Assembly: GCA_003280485.1 (NCBI GenBank)
Contig: QCEU01000002.1
Location: forward strand, 92,406-156,405
Source of the DNA: Pelagibacteraceae bacterium AG-359-O02
Lineage (GTDB): Bacteria > Pseudomonadota > Alphaproteobacteria > Pelagibacterales > Pelagibacteraceae
Direction: 5' to 3'
DNA: 64,000 bases
Shown here: positions 35,131 to 44,892 of the stretch, piece by piece
Numbering within the stretch: the first letter of the stretch is position 1
Layout of the letters: each line of letters begins with the position of its first letter
The notes under the pieces: generated by a model
What the model was told of the DNA's origin: nothing
Seen by the model: the letters and a program-made list of their open reading frames with translations, nothing else
Databases searched by the model: none
Program-made: the position numbers and the translations under genes

Positions 35131-36392
35131 TTGTCTATAATTTTATATCCAATATCTCTACGATAAAAACCGTTGTTCCAATTTAGATTTTCAATTTCTT
35201 TGATTACTTTGTCTCTTGAGGACTTAAAATTATTAGAGATACTAACAAAATTCAGTACCCTCCCTCCATTAGCATATACTTTGTTATCCTTTTTTTCTGT
35301 GCCCGCATGGTAAATAAAAAATGAATCATCATTCATTACATTTTCAATATTTGGTATTTCGACATTTTTTTTGTAATTATCTGGATATCCATTAGAACAA
35401 AGGACGACACAAATACTTTTTCTCTCTTCCCAGACAATATCTTGGCTTTCTAAAGTTTCATCACAACAAGATAAAATTAGATCTAATAAATCAGTAGCTA
35501 AAAGCGGCAAAATTGTTTGACATTCTGGATCTCCCATTCTCACATTATATTCAATAAGATAAGGATTATTGTCTTTAATCATTAGACCAACATATAAAAA
35601 TCCTTTGTAATTTTCTCCCATGTCTTTAATAGCCTGAAAAGTAGGATTAACAATTTCTGTAATTATTTTTTTGTCTAGTTCTGCATTTATAAGTCCAGAG
35701 GGTGAATATGCACCCATCCCTCCTGTATTCTTTCCGCTATCTCCCTCACCAACTCTCTTATGGTCTTGAGCAGTATTAAATCTTTTATATGTTGTTCCAT
35801 CTGAAATTACAAAATAACTCATTTCATCTCCTTGCAAAAATTCTTCAATAAGAACTTGTTCTGCTAAACCAAATTTTCCATTAAATATTTCTTGCACAGC
35901 TTTATTTGAACTTTCTAAATCCTCACAAATATAAACACCTTTACCTGCAGCTAATCCATCTGCTTTAACCACTATAGGCATATTTGCATTTTCCAAATAT
36001 TTAGATGCTTCATTAGCAGTTCTAAATACACCAAATTGTGCAGTAGGAATATTGTATTTTTCACATATTTTCTTAGTAAATATTTTTGATCCTTCTAATT
36101 GTGAAACTTTTTGGTTTGGACCAAAAACTTTAATATTTTCTTTTGAAAGAATATCAACAACACCATTAACTAGAGGTTTTTCAGGTCCTACAATTACCAA
36201 ATCAATTTTATTTTCTTTTAAAAATTGCAATAAACTTTCAAAATTATAAAAATCCAGTTCTACATTATCTGCTATTGAGTCAGTGCCAGCATTACCTGGT
36301 ATACAATATAATTTTTCAAGTTTAGGGGATTTTGAGATTTCTGTTGCTATTGCATGTTCTCTACCACCATTTCCAAGAATTGCAATTTTCAT
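35127..36392 (-). CDS. purD: Phosphoribosylamine-glycine ligase
   Basis: Second step of purine synthesis. Its 421 residues have the GARS N domain (ILGNGGREHAIA at 4-15), an ATP-grasp core (MPIVVKADGLAAGKGV near 137-152, EEFLQGDEMSYF near 186) and the C domain. HKRVGEGDSGKNTGGMGAYS lies near 212-231, and NVRMGDPECQ near 286. It is first in the purD-rsmD pair. Confidence 0.97.
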   Translation of the reverse strand: MKIAILGNGGREHAIATEISKSPKLEKLYCIPGNAGTDSIADNVELDFYNFESLLQFLKENKIDLVIVGPEKPLVNGVVDILSKENIKVFGPNQKVSQLEGSKIFTKKICEKYNIPTAQFGVFRTANEASKYLENANMPIVVKADGLAAGKGVYICEDLESSNKAVQEIFNGKFGLAEQVLIEEFLQGDEMSYFVISDGTTYKRFNTAQDHKRVGEGDSGKNTGGMGAYSPSGLINAELDKKIITEIVNPTFQAIKDMGENYKGFLYVGLMIKDNNPYLIEYNVRMGDPECQTILPLLATDLLDLILSCCDETLESQDIVWEERKSICVVLCSNGYPDNYKKNVEIPNIENVMNDDSFFIYHAGTEKKDNKVYANGGRVLNFVSISNNFKSSRDKVIKEIENLNWNNGFYRRDIGYKIIDK

Positions 36393-36418
36393 ATATTCAA
36401 ATATATATCCTATAAATC

Positions 36419-36607
36419 ATGAACAAGTTAGCAAAATTAAAATATCTACCAAATAATTTTGATATTATAGAGGAAGGTGACCATGTTATTTGTGCAGTTT
36501 CAGGAAAGAAAATTGCTTTGCAGAATTTGAATTATTGGAATGTTGATGAACAAGAGGCTTACTTTTCTTATGCTGAGGCTTCAATTAAAAAAGAAAAAAA
36601 TATCTAA
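36419..36607 (+). CDS. DUF2093 family protein
   Basis: A 62-residue conserved alphaproteobacterial protein. The core YLPNNFDIIEEGDHVICAVSG, then IALQNLNYWNVDEQEAYFSY, matches the DUF2093 pattern almost throughout. A Cys in the first block is invariant in the family as I recall it. Function is unknown. It sits in the gap between divergent purD and convergent lpxL; in other alphaproteobacteria it is often near xseA, which is not seen here. Confidence 0.82.
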   Translation: MNKLAKLKYLPNNFDIIEEGDHVICAVSGKKIALQNLNYWNVDEQEAYFSYAEASIKKEKNI

Positions 36608-36613
36608 TAAATA

Positions 36614-37474
36614 TTATTTTTTCCACCTATTGTGTGTCCAAATCCACTGATCAGGATTTTTTAGTATCATTTTCTCTAAGATTTTATTTAAATGTTCAGA
36701 AATTTCCTCTCGGGATTTTTCCGAATTGATTGCTATTGGCTGAGACACATACATTTTAAAGTTATATTTATCCGATCTTTCAATATAAATTGGAACCAAA
36801 TCACATTCATATTTTTTTATAATTTGAGCTGGTATTGTGGTGGTTGATGCTAAGTTTCCAAAGAAATCAATTTTTATACCTTCGGTAACTCTTTGATCAA
36901 TCATCAAGGCTATTGAGTTGCCTTTTTTTAAATTTTTCAAAATTTGTCTAGTTCCCGATCTTCCTTTCCTAATTTGATTTCTACAAATATATTTAGTTCG
37001 TATCCTTTCCATTGTTTTATTTAAAAAAATATTATTAAGCGGTCTATATATTGCTGCTAAGTTTATTCCATGCTTCTCGATTTGCATGGCCATTAATTCA
37101 AAATTATTAAAATGTCCTGAAATAAAAACAACAGGCCTCTTGTTATTCTTAATTTTTTCTAAATTTTCGAAACCATCTATTTTAATAAACTTATCTAACT
37201 TGTTACTTCTAAAGTCTTTTAAAAAAGGGTATTCTGCTAAAATCCTTCCATAGTTTCCTAAAATGTTATTAACAAATTGGTTTTCAGGAATATTTATTGC
37301 AATTTTAGACTTAAGTAAATTTTCAATTATAGACTTTTTTTTTCTAAAAAAATTTCCAAAATTTTTTCCAATAAAAAACCCTAAATCAGATGCTGATTTA
37401 TATCCTATAACTTTGCAAATAATAAATAACAATTCTACAAATAGAAATTCAATAAAATATATTATTTTTTTCAT
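36614..37474 (-). CDS. lpxL: Lipid A acyltransferase (LpxL/HtrB family)
   Basis: Adds a secondary acyl chain to lipid A at the inner membrane. It has 286 residues with an N-terminal membrane helix at 5-25. The HxxxxE active site is in ISGHFNNFELMAMQ near 118-131 and the conserved GTRQILKNLKKGNSIALMIDQR lies near 174-195. WIWTHNRWK closes the protein. It overlaps lpxK by 4 bases at the end of the lipid A string. Confidence 0.9.
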   Translation of the reverse strand: MKKIIYFIEFLFVELLFIICKVIGYKSASDLGFFIGKNFGNFFRKKKSIIENLLKSKIAINIPENQFVNNILGNYGRILAEYPFLKDFRSNKLDKFIKIDGFENLEKIKNNKRPVVFISGHFNNFELMAMQIEKHGINLAAIYRPLNNIFLNKTMERIRTKYICRNQIRKGRSGTRQILKNLKKGNSIALMIDQRVTEGIKIDFFGNLASTTTIPAQIIKKYECDLVPIYIERSDKYNFKMYVSQPIAINSEKSREEISEHLNKILEKMILKNPDQWIWTHNRWKK

Positions 37475-38388
37475 ATCTTTTCTTTTAAAAAATTTGAAAA
37501 CTTTTTATAATTTTCTACTTGTAACTCTACTTTTAAGTATTTAATTTTTTTTTTATTATTTTTAGTTAGTCTTTTATAATCTTTTTCTGTAGTAATGATT
37601 TCTAATTTATCATTTAAAGCAATTTTTTTTAATTTCTTTAAATCCTCATTTGTATAATTATGATGATCAGGAAATACAAATTTTTTTGATATTTTAAACT
37701 TATACCTATAAAGTGTATTTTCAAACTCCTCTGGATTTCCAATACCACAAAAATATAAGTACCTTTTTTTTCTATTGAAACTTTTTATATTGAGTGGAAC
37801 ATATTTGGAATAAAATATTTTATTGTTAAACTTTTTTAATGTTGATGAAAGTTTCGTATTTTTTTTTTCACCAACTAAAAAAATTGCGCTATATTTTTTT
37901 AATATTTCTAGTTTTTCCCTTAAAGGCCCCGCTGGAAGTAAATATCCATTACCGATACCATAAGTTGAATTAAAGCAAGCAATTGATATGTCATAATCTA
38001 TTTTTTTGTCCTGTAAACCGTCATCTAAAATAGCTAAATTGAATTTTTTTGTTTCTGCTTTATCTAAACTAATACCTCTATTTTCATCACTAATTAGCTT
38101 TCCATGAGCCTGTAACATTTTTCTCTCATCCAATTGATCTAAATATCTCTTTTTAATGAATACAGTTTTAAATTTATTTTTTAAAATTTTATTTATTTCT
38201 ATGCATAGAGATGTTTTTCCAGTTCCACCGATGTATATATTTCCGACACAAATAGTTTTGATCTTATATTTTTTTTTTATTAAAAAATTTTTAATAAAAT
38301 TAATTAATATAGTAAAAATTGTGAAGGGAGTTAATAAATAAGAAATCAAATTTTTATCATTTAAATATAATGGTTTTATAATTTTCAT
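37471..38388 (-). CDS. lpxK: Tetraacyldisaccharide 4'-kinase
   Basis: Phosphorylates lipid A disaccharide at the 4' position. It has 305 residues. A membrane helix is at about 18-34, and Walker A is GNIYIGGTGKTSLC near 48-61. The lid/catalytic residues include DDGLQDKKIDYDI near 121-133 and LLPAGPLREKL near 150. An EITTEKDYKRL block is near 260. It is joined to waaA with no intervening base. Confidence 0.92.
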   Translation of the reverse strand: MKIIKPLYLNDKNLISYLLTPFTIFTILINFIKNFLIKKKYKIKTICVGNIYIGGTGKTSLCIEINKILKNKFKTVFIKKRYLDQLDERKMLQAHGKLISDENRGISLDKAETKKFNLAILDDGLQDKKIDYDISIACFNSTYGIGNGYLLPAGPLREKLEILKKYSAIFLVGEKKNTKLSSTLKKFNNKIFYSKYVPLNIKSFNRKKRYLYFCGIGNPEEFENTLYRYKFKISKKFVFPDHHNYTNEDLKKLKKIALNDKLEIITTEKDYKRLTKNNKKKIKYLKVELQVENYKKFSNFLKEKI

Positions 38389-39630
38389 TTAGATAAATTT
38401 TTTAATCTCAAATAAATTTTTATTTAGTATTTTATCTCCTATGTATTTTAGCTTTTTATTTACTTTATTTCCTTGTAAAAAGTTAATTTTTTGATGAACG
38501 ACATATTTCATTTTTTTTATGGAATTTACTCTTGTTGTAATTTTTAATTTCTCTAACATTTCGTAAACTTCTTTAAAGTTCTCTACATGTGGACCATATA
38601 AAATATAGTTACCTTCTCTAGCAGATTCTAGAGGGTTCTGTCCTCCATGAGGTACAAGTGATCCTCCCAAAAACGTTAATTTAGATAGTGAATAAAATTT
38701 TGAAGACTCTCCATAAGTATCTACTATGTATATATCTGTGTCTATATTTAATTTTTTCTGCGAGGTATGTAATTGAGATTTTAGACCAATATTGTTTAGT
38801 TCATCTATTATTTCTTTTTTTCTGTTTATATGCCTAGGGATTATTATTGTTATCAGGTTTTTAATTTCTGACTTTAGTTCTTTATGTACTCTTCCAATAA
38901 ATAATTCTTCTGATCTATGAGTGCTTGCTGCACAAAAAATAATTCTTTTTGAAAATTTTTTTTTTAGAATTAAATTTTTCAAATTGTTTTTTTGTGTTTT
39001 TCCAAAAATCTTTAAATTACCTATAAATTTAACATTTTTTGTCCCTAACAATTTTAAATATTTTTTAGTCTCCATATTTTGTGGTAAAGCAATAGTAATT
39101 TTTTCAAAAATTTTTTTTGAAAATTTAGGGAATAATTTCCATCTATTAAAAGATTTTTTCGTAATCCTTGCATTAAGAAGGATAAGTGGAATTTTTTTTT
39201 TATATAAATTATTAAACATATTTGGCCAAATTTCTGAGTCTACAAATATTGCTAATTTTGGTTTCCAATGATTAATGAAATATTTAGTTAAAAAATTTAA
39301 GTCAAAGGGTAAAAATTGATGAATAGTTTTTTTAAACTTAAATTTAGATAAAATATGTGATGAACTGGTAGTTGATGAGGTAATTAAAATTCTTTTAATT
39401 TTTCTATCATTTTCAAATTTACTAACTATTGGTATTATACTTAATATTTCACCTACACTTGCACCATGTATCCAAACCGTTTCATTGTGTTTATTGTTTT
39501 TTCCAAGAAATCCATATTTTTCCTTAAATCTATATTGATCCTCTTTTCCTAAAAATATTCTAATCAATACAATAATTGGTGAAAATAAGAGTAATAGAAA
39601 TAAAAAGAAATTATAAATAACAAACATCAA
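38389..39630 (-). CDS. waaA: 3-deoxy-D-manno-octulosonic acid (Kdo) transferase
   Basis: Transfers Kdo to lipid A precursor. It has 413 residues with an N-terminal anchor helix near 3-25. The catalytic motif is WIHGASVGEILSIIP near 53-67, ARITKKSFNRWKLF near 154, and the CMP-Kdo site GGSLVPHGGQNPLESAREGN near 315-334. It overlaps msbA by 4 bases. The gene places Kdo in this cell's envelope, although further LPS core genes are absent here. Confidence 0.93.
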   Translation of the reverse strand: MMFVIYNFFLFLLLLFSPIIVLIRIFLGKEDQYRFKEKYGFLGKNNKHNETVWIHGASVGEILSIIPIVSKFENDRKIKRILITSSTTSSSHILSKFKFKKTIHQFLPFDLNFLTKYFINHWKPKLAIFVDSEIWPNMFNNLYKKKIPLILLNARITKKSFNRWKLFPKFSKKIFEKITIALPQNMETKKYLKLLGTKNVKFIGNLKIFGKTQKNNLKNLILKKKFSKRIIFCAASTHRSEELFIGRVHKELKSEIKNLITIIIPRHINRKKEIIDELNNIGLKSQLHTSQKKLNIDTDIYIVDTYGESSKFYSLSKLTFLGGSLVPHGGQNPLESAREGNYILYGPHVENFKEVYEMLEKLKITTRVNSIKKMKYVVHQKINFLQGNKVNKKLKYIGDKILNKNLFEIKKFI

Positions 39631-41369
39631 CTTTTGTTTATTTGTTTATTATAATAGTTTTTATAAGTAACAGATTTTGTTAAGAGTTCTTCATGATTAC
39701 CTGAATCAATTACCATACCCTTATCCATAACGTAAATTTTATCAGAATTTAGAATAGTTGAAAGTCTATGTGCAATTACTATCGTTGTCTTATTTAAAGT
39801 TAATTTATCTAAAGCTATCTGTATTTTTTCTTCAGTTTCAGAGTCTAAAGATGAAGTGGCCTCATCTAAGAGAATAATTTTACTTTTTTTTAAAAATGCT
39901 CTTGCAATTGAAAGTCGTTGCTTTTCTCCTCCCGAAAGTCTAACACCATTTTCTCCAATTACTGTTTCATATTTATCTTTAAGTTTGTTAATAAATTCAG
40001 AACACATTGAAAGTTCAGCAGCTTCATATATTTCCTCATTACTTGAATTTGGTTTTGCATATTTAATATTATTAAGAATAGTATCATCAAATAATGTAAC
40101 GTTTTGATCAACAATTGAAATTTCTTTGCGTAAAGAAACTAATTTCACTTCTTTGATATCTTGACCATCAATTTCTATAACTCCTGATTTGGGATCGTAT
40201 ATTCTTGGAATTAAACTAAGCAGTGTTGATTTCCCCGAACCACTTTGTCCAACTAATGCAGTCATTTTACCACCATTAATCCTTAAATTTATATCTTTTA
40301 AAACTTTATTTTCAGAATTTAAGGAATAATTAAAACTTACATTTTTTAAATCTAAATCTCCTGATTTTATTTCTAAATTCATTTTATCTTTATTTTCATT
40401 AATTAAATTTATCTTATCAATAATTGGAAGTATTCTTTTACCTGCTGATAAGCCTTGCCCTACACCTACGTTAATTGTGGCAAGTGATTTAACAGGCTGA
40501 TAAGCTAACATCATAGCTGCTAAGAAAGAGAAAAAATTGTTTAAGCTCAATTGATCATTCATTATTAATTTACCAGAGTAAAAAATTAGTATAGCAATCA
40601 TGATTCCTGTTAAAATTTCCATAACGGGTGTGGCTCTGATAAAGACAGAAGATATTTTTATTGTTTTTTCTTTTAAATCATTAACAAATTTTTCTGATCT
40701 TTCATTTTCGTACTTTTCTCTTTGAAAAATTTTTATAATTTTATGATTTTTAAATATATCAACTAAATATTTGTTTAAATCACCTGACTTTTCTTGAGCT
40801 TCAGTAACAACCTTACTCATTCGTTTACCTAATTTTTTTGCAATAAATGATGCAAATGGAATCATAATAATTGCAATTAGAGAGAGCCTCCAATTTTGGA
40901 AAAACATTACAGTGAGTAGTCCAATTAAAGTTAATCCATCTTTGAAAAATGCAAGAAATGAAGTACTAAGCATTGCAGTTATTTGGTTAACATCAAAATT
41001 AAGATTGGAAATATATTTTCCAGTATGCTTGTTTTCTATATTTTCGGTATCAGCCTTAATAAATGATGAAAGCATGTTAACTTGTATTGCTTTTTTAACC
41101 TCTTCTGCGACTTTAATCATTGTAACTCTTGCTAAATAGAGAGAAATTCCTTTAGTCGCAAAGGCTAGAATTATTAATAATGGGATTATCAAAAGTAGGC
41201 TCTGATCTTTATTAATAAAAATTTTATCAATTGCTGGATCTAATAACCATGCAGTTGCTGATGTACTGCCTGCAACTAACATAGAAAAAAAGACTGCTAG
41301 AAAAATTTTATTTAAATATTTTTTAGTATAGTCTTTGTAGAGTCTTTTTAATATTTCAAGGTTAGACAT
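39627..41369 (-). CDS. msbA: Lipid A flippase MsbA-type ABC transporter
   Basis: Half-size exporter that flips lipid A across the inner membrane. Its 580 residues hold six membrane helices in 1-320, then an ATPase with Walker A GQSGSGKST near 371, Q-loop IVDQNVTLFDDT near 413, signature LSGGEKQRLSIARA near 477 and Walker B IILLDEATSSLD near 497. The lpxK-waaA-lpxL context supports lipid A as substrate. It abuts ubiA directly. Confidence 0.9.
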   Translation of the reverse strand: MSNLEILKRLYKDYTKKYLNKIFLAVFFSMLVAGSTSATAWLLDPAIDKIFINKDQSLLLIIPLLIILAFATKGISLYLARVTMIKVAEEVKKAIQVNMLSSFIKADTENIENKHTGKYISNLNFDVNQITAMLSTSFLAFFKDGLTLIGLLTVMFFQNWRLSLIAIIMIPFASFIAKKLGKRMSKVVTEAQEKSGDLNKYLVDIFKNHKIIKIFQREKYENERSEKFVNDLKEKTIKISSVFIRATPVMEILTGIMIAILIFYSGKLIMNDQLSLNNFFSFLAAMMLAYQPVKSLATINVGVGQGLSAGKRILPIIDKINLINENKDKMNLEIKSGDLDLKNVSFNYSLNSENKVLKDINLRINGGKMTALVGQSGSGKSTLLSLIPRIYDPKSGVIEIDGQDIKEVKLVSLRKEISIVDQNVTLFDDTILNNIKYAKPNSSNEEIYEAAELSMCSEFINKLKDKYETVIGENGVRLSGGEKQRLSIARAFLKKSKIILLDEATSSLDSETEEKIQIALDKLTLNKTTIVIAHRLSTILNSDKIYVMDKGMVIDSGNHEELLTKSVTYKNYYNKQINKS

Positions 41370-42236
41370 TTAAAGTATTTTTCCAATTAAAATATTTATA
41401 AATACAATTAGACCTAATAAATTATTGCTTTTAAATTTTTCTAGACACATATTAGGATTTGATACTTCAAGATTTTTTATTTGATACAAGCCTAAATGAA
41501 AAAAAGTGATTATAAGAGAAATAAAATATAAGTTTTTAAAGTTCATAATAAAGCCAACCAAAATCAATGAAATAAAAAAAAATAGATAACATAAAGAAAT
41601 AAATTTTTTTGGGTTATTTTTAAATTTTATCGAGGTAGATTTAACTCCTATAATCTCATCATCTTTAATATCTTGATATCCATAAATTGTGTCGTAACCC
41701 AGTGTCCAAAATATGGCTCCAAAATAAAAAATTATTGGTACCAAATTTATGCTGTTATTTATTGAAATCCAAGCAAGAACTAGTCCATAATTAAAGGTGA
41801 TTCCTAAAAACAGTTGTGGCCAATAGGTAAATCTTTTCATTAATGGATATGTAAATGCTAGCGGCATAGACAATAGAGCCATTAAAATTGTAAACTTATT
41901 AAAATTGATCAAGACTAAGAATGCCAATGCACATAAAACAAATGAATAAAAAACTGCAAGTTTTACAGAAACTTTTCCTGATGCGATTGGTCTCTTTTTT
42001 GTTCTCTCAACTTTTTTGTCAAAATTTTTATCTACAATGTCATTTACAATACAACCAGCAGATCTCATTAATATTGACCCAAGCAAAAATAGCAAAGTAT
42101 AAAAATAAAATTTTGTTAATTCAGAATTAAAATCATAAGCAATAGTGATACCCCATAGACAAGGCCAAAATAAAAGCATGTAACCAATTGGTCTATTTAA
42201 TCTTGTAAGTTCAATGAACAATTTGATATTTTGCAT
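41370..42236 (-). CDS. ubiA: 4-hydroxybenzoate polyprenyltransferase
   Basis: Attaches the isoprenoid tail in ubiquinone synthesis. It has 288 residues and about eight membrane helices. First Asp-rich motif is NDIVDKNFDKKVERTKKRP near 65-83, second is YGYQDIKDDEIIGVKSTSI near 185-203. It is the first gene of the string ending at lpxL, so quinone and lipid A genes share a transcript. Confidence 0.93.
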   Translation of the reverse strand: MQNIKLFIELTRLNRPIGYMLLFWPCLWGITIAYDFNSELTKFYFYTLLFLLGSILMRSAGCIVNDIVDKNFDKKVERTKKRPIASGKVSVKLAVFYSFVLCALAFLVLINFNKFTILMALLSMPLAFTYPLMKRFTYWPQLFLGITFNYGLVLAWISINNSINLVPIIFYFGAIFWTLGYDTIYGYQDIKDDEIIGVKSTSIKFKNNPKKFISLCYLFFFISLILVGFIMNFKNLYFISLIITFFHLGLYQIKNLEVSNPNMCLEKFKSNNLLGLIVFINILIGKIL

Positions 42237-42279
42237 AACAATTTACTTGTAAATAGCAAAGCAGAGTCTCATAATCAAA

Positions 42280-42696
42280 TTGATTCGAATGAATATAGAT
42301 TACACTGTAACTGCATTAATGTTTCCAGCAATACCGCTTATAATGAGCGTATATAGTAATCGATTTCACACCTTGAGTGGATTAATTAGAAAAATTCATG
42401 ATGAATATGTTTTTGAAAAACATACTCCTCCAGAATGGAAAGACCAACTCTTAAACCTAAATAGCAGAATTGGAGTATTAAAATTTGCAATTATGTCAGC
42501 AGCATTTGGCTTTTTATTTAATATGCTCACTGTATTTGCTCTTTATTTAGAAAGTTTAATTGTAGCTAGAGTAATTTTTGGAACGTGCTGTTTATCTATG
42601 ATGATTTCAATTATATTTTTTATTAGAGAAATACAAATATCCACCAAAGCTTTAAAACTTCATCTTTCTGATATGGATGTTCAGTTTAAGGAATAA
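42280..42696 (+). CDS. DUF2721 family membrane protein
   Basis: A 138-residue inner-membrane protein with hydrophobic segments at about 8-24, 66-90 and 93-113. IPLIMSVYSNRFHTLSGLIR and LNSRIGVLKFAIMSAAFGF fit the DUF2721 pattern. Function unknown. It overlaps the convergent quinone reductase gene by 11 bases. Confidence 0.75.
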   Translation: MIRMNIDYTVTALMFPAIPLIMSVYSNRFHTLSGLIRKIHDEYVFEKHTPPEWKDQLLNLNSRIGVLKFAIMSAAFGFLFNMLTVFALYLESLIVARVIFGTCCLSMMISIIFFIREIQISTKALKLHLSDMDVQFKE

Positions 42697-43657
42697 TTAC
42701 TGCCGGACCTGTAATTTTTCTTCCTTCTAAATCTTTATGTGCTTGAACTGCATCTTTTAATTTATATTTTTTAAAAATTTCTATTTTTACATTTCCTGAT
42801 GAAATTTGTTTAAATAACATGTTAGCTGCCTCTAGTATTTCTTCACTATTTGTAAAGTATTGATTCATTGCAGGTCTAACAAAATAAATACCCTTTGGTT
42901 GCAAAGATTTTGAAACAATAATTGGGTTAAGGGGACCCGATGCATTCCCAAATGAAACCATTGTCCCTCTTAATTTTAAACATTCAATGGATTTATCATA
43001 TGTTGTTTTTCCCACACCATCATAAACAACTGAAACACCTTTACTATTTGTGAGTTCCAACACTTTTTTTGCAAAGTCTTCCTTAGAATAATTTATAACT
43101 TCATCGCAACCATATTTTTTTGCTATTTCAACTTTTTCATCACTACCAACTGTTCCAATAACTTTAAGTCCTAAACTTTTTGCCCACTGACAAAAGAATT
43201 GTCCCACGCCACCAGCTGCTGCATGAAATAACACTGTTTCACCCTTTTTTGGAATATATGTTTTGTGTAATAAATAAAATGTTGTCATTCCTTTTGTCAT
43301 TGCACTTGAAACTTGCTCCAAATCAATATCATCAGGAACTTTTACTATATTTTTTGATGTGTAATTTCTATGAGTTGAGTAGGCACCCAATGGAGCTGCA
43401 GCGTATGCAATTTTATCCCCAACCGAAAAATTAGAAACATTTGAACCAACTTCTTTAATTATGCCTGCTGCTTCCATTCCAATACCAGTTGGTAACTGAA
43501 GAGGATATAAGCCTGATCTATGATAAGTATCTATATAATTCAAACCAATTGAAACATGTTCGATTTGAACTTCATCTGCTCCTGGTTTTTCTAAAGATAT
43601 ATCTTCTAGTTTTAGAACTTCTGGGCCACCTGTATTTGTTACTTTAATAGATTTCAT
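42686..43657 (-). CDS. NADPH:quinone reductase-like, zinc-independent MDR family
   Basis: Reduces quinones or related carbonyls with NADPH. It has 323 residues. GMEAAGIIKEVGSNVSNFSV near 61-80 is the GroES-like domain, and VLFHAAAGGVGQFFCQWAK near 142-160 is the Rossmann GxGxxG equivalent typical of QorA. No Cys/His zinc set is seen. It is last in a redox operon and overlaps the pirin gene by 4 bases. Confidence 0.9.
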   Translation of the reverse strand: MKSIKVTNTGGPEVLKLEDISLEKPGADEVQIEHVSIGLNYIDTYHRSGLYPLQLPTGIGMEAAGIIKEVGSNVSNFSVGDKIAYAAAPLGAYSTHRNYTSKNIVKVPDDIDLEQVSSAMTKGMTTFYLLHKTYIPKKGETVLFHAAAGGVGQFFCQWAKSLGLKVIGTVGSDEKVEIAKKYGCDEVINYSKEDFAKKVLELTNSKGVSVVYDGVGKTTYDKSIECLKLRGTMVSFGNASGPLNPIIVSKSLQPKGIYFVRPAMNQYFTNSEEILEAANMLFKQISSGNVKIEIFKKYKLKDAVQAHKDLEGRKITGPAVIIP

Positions 43658-44490
43658 TTTACAAATGTACCTTTATGATAATCCTCGACTGCTTGCAAGA
43701 TTTCTTGTTTAGTGTTCATAACAAATGGGCCACCTCTAGCAATTTGTTCGCCTATTGGTTTTCCAGCAATTAGAAGAAACTTAGCATTAGTTGAGCCATA
43801 AACCTTAAGTTTATCTCCCTTTTCTAAAATAATTAGTTTTGAATTTTCAACTTTTTGATGTTGGTGATTTCCAATTTTTATCTCACCTTCAATTAAATAA
43901 ATAAATGAATTGTGAGTTGATGGTAAATCAAAATTGAACTCTTTGCCTTTATTTAATTCTACATCAAAATAAATAGGCTCAACATTATGTTTTTTTACAG
44001 GTCCCTCAGCTTGTTCAAATTTACCAGCTATGACTTTTACAATTTTTTCCTTATCTTTGTATGATTGCATCTGATCCGCATCTATGTAGATATAATTAGG
44101 TTTGCTCATTTTAAGTTTAGCTGGCATGTTGATCCATAATTGAAATCCATGTAGCTTACCTTCTTTCATTGCTGGCATTTCAGAGTGAATTATTCCACTT
44201 CCAGTTTTCATCCACTGAACATCTCCTGCCGTCATTCTTCCTTCGCCACCTGTACTATCTTTGTGTTGAAAATCTCCAGCTAACATATAGGTTACTGTTT
44301 CTATTCCTCGATGAGGATGAGGTGGAAAACCTGCTATATAATCTTCACTATTTTCTGATCCAAATTCATCAAGCATTAAAAATGGATCAAAGTAATTTGG
44401 CTCAACACCAATACTTCTTTTTAATTTAACTCCAGCCCCGTCAGATGCTGGCGTAGGCTCAATAATTTTTTTTACTTCTATGTCAGACAT
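43654..44490 (-). CDS. Pirin family protein
   Basis: A bicupin metalloprotein of 278 residues; characterised bacterial pirins have quercetinase or regulatory roles. FDPFLMLDEFGSEN near 35-48, FPPHPHRGIETVTYMLAG near 55-72 (metal-binding His pair) and GDVQWMKTGSGIIHSEMP near 88-105 (third His and Glu) are all present. Ligand set is complete by eye. It is 9 bases downstream of the DoxX gene. Confidence 0.93.
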   Translation of the reverse strand: MSDIEVKKIIEPTPASDGAGVKLKRSIGVEPNYFDPFLMLDEFGSENSEDYIAGFPPHPHRGIETVTYMLAGDFQHKDSTGGEGRMTAGDVQWMKTGSGIIHSEMPAMKEGKLHGFQLWINMPAKLKMSKPNYIYIDADQMQSYKDKEKIVKVIAGKFEQAEGPVKKHNVEPIYFDVELNKGKEFNFDLPSTHNSFIYLIEGEIKIGNHQHQKVENSKLIILEKGDKLKVYGSTNAKFLLIAGKPIGEQIARGGPFVMNTKQEILQAVEDYHKGTFVK

Positions 44491-44499
44491 ATTATTTAT

Positions 44500-44871
44500 T
44501 TAAAATTTCTTATCTAAACTAAAATTTTTAGTTCCATTTACGAATATAAATAGAAACCCACCTGCTAATGCTACATTTTTCAAAAAAGATCCTAATTGCA
44601 TCTGATCCGAAAAATCGTTGTGAAAAATTACTGCTGTAGCAATACAAAATAGACTTAATAAACCTGCTGCAATTTTTGCTTTATAGCCTAATATTATTAA
44701 GATAGGTCCCACTATCTCCAAAATTATTGCCGGTATAATTAAAATACCTGGTATTCCAAACCCCTCCATCCAGCCAACTGTTCCATCATAATTACTAATT
44801 TTAAAAAAACCATTAAGAAGAAATAAAGCTGAAATTAAAATTCTTGCAACAAAATCTATAATGTTTGTCAT
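44500..44871 (-). CDS. DoxX family membrane protein
   Basis: A 123-residue, four-helix inner-membrane protein. LISALFLLNGFFKISNYDG near 12-30 and ILEIVGPILIILGYKAKIAA near 49-68 match DoxX/YphA-like proteins, thought to act in redox or quinone-linked detoxification. Exact role is unknown. It is between the HAD dehalogenase and pirin genes. Confidence 0.85.
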   Translation of the reverse strand: MTNIIDFVARILISALFLLNGFFKISNYDGTVGWMEGFGIPGILIIPAIILEIVGPILIILGYKAKIAAGLLSLFCIATAVIFHNDFSDQMQLGSFLKNVALAGGFLFIFVNGTKNFSLDKKF

Positions 44872-44892
44872 GATTTTAAAATAATGACTTGT

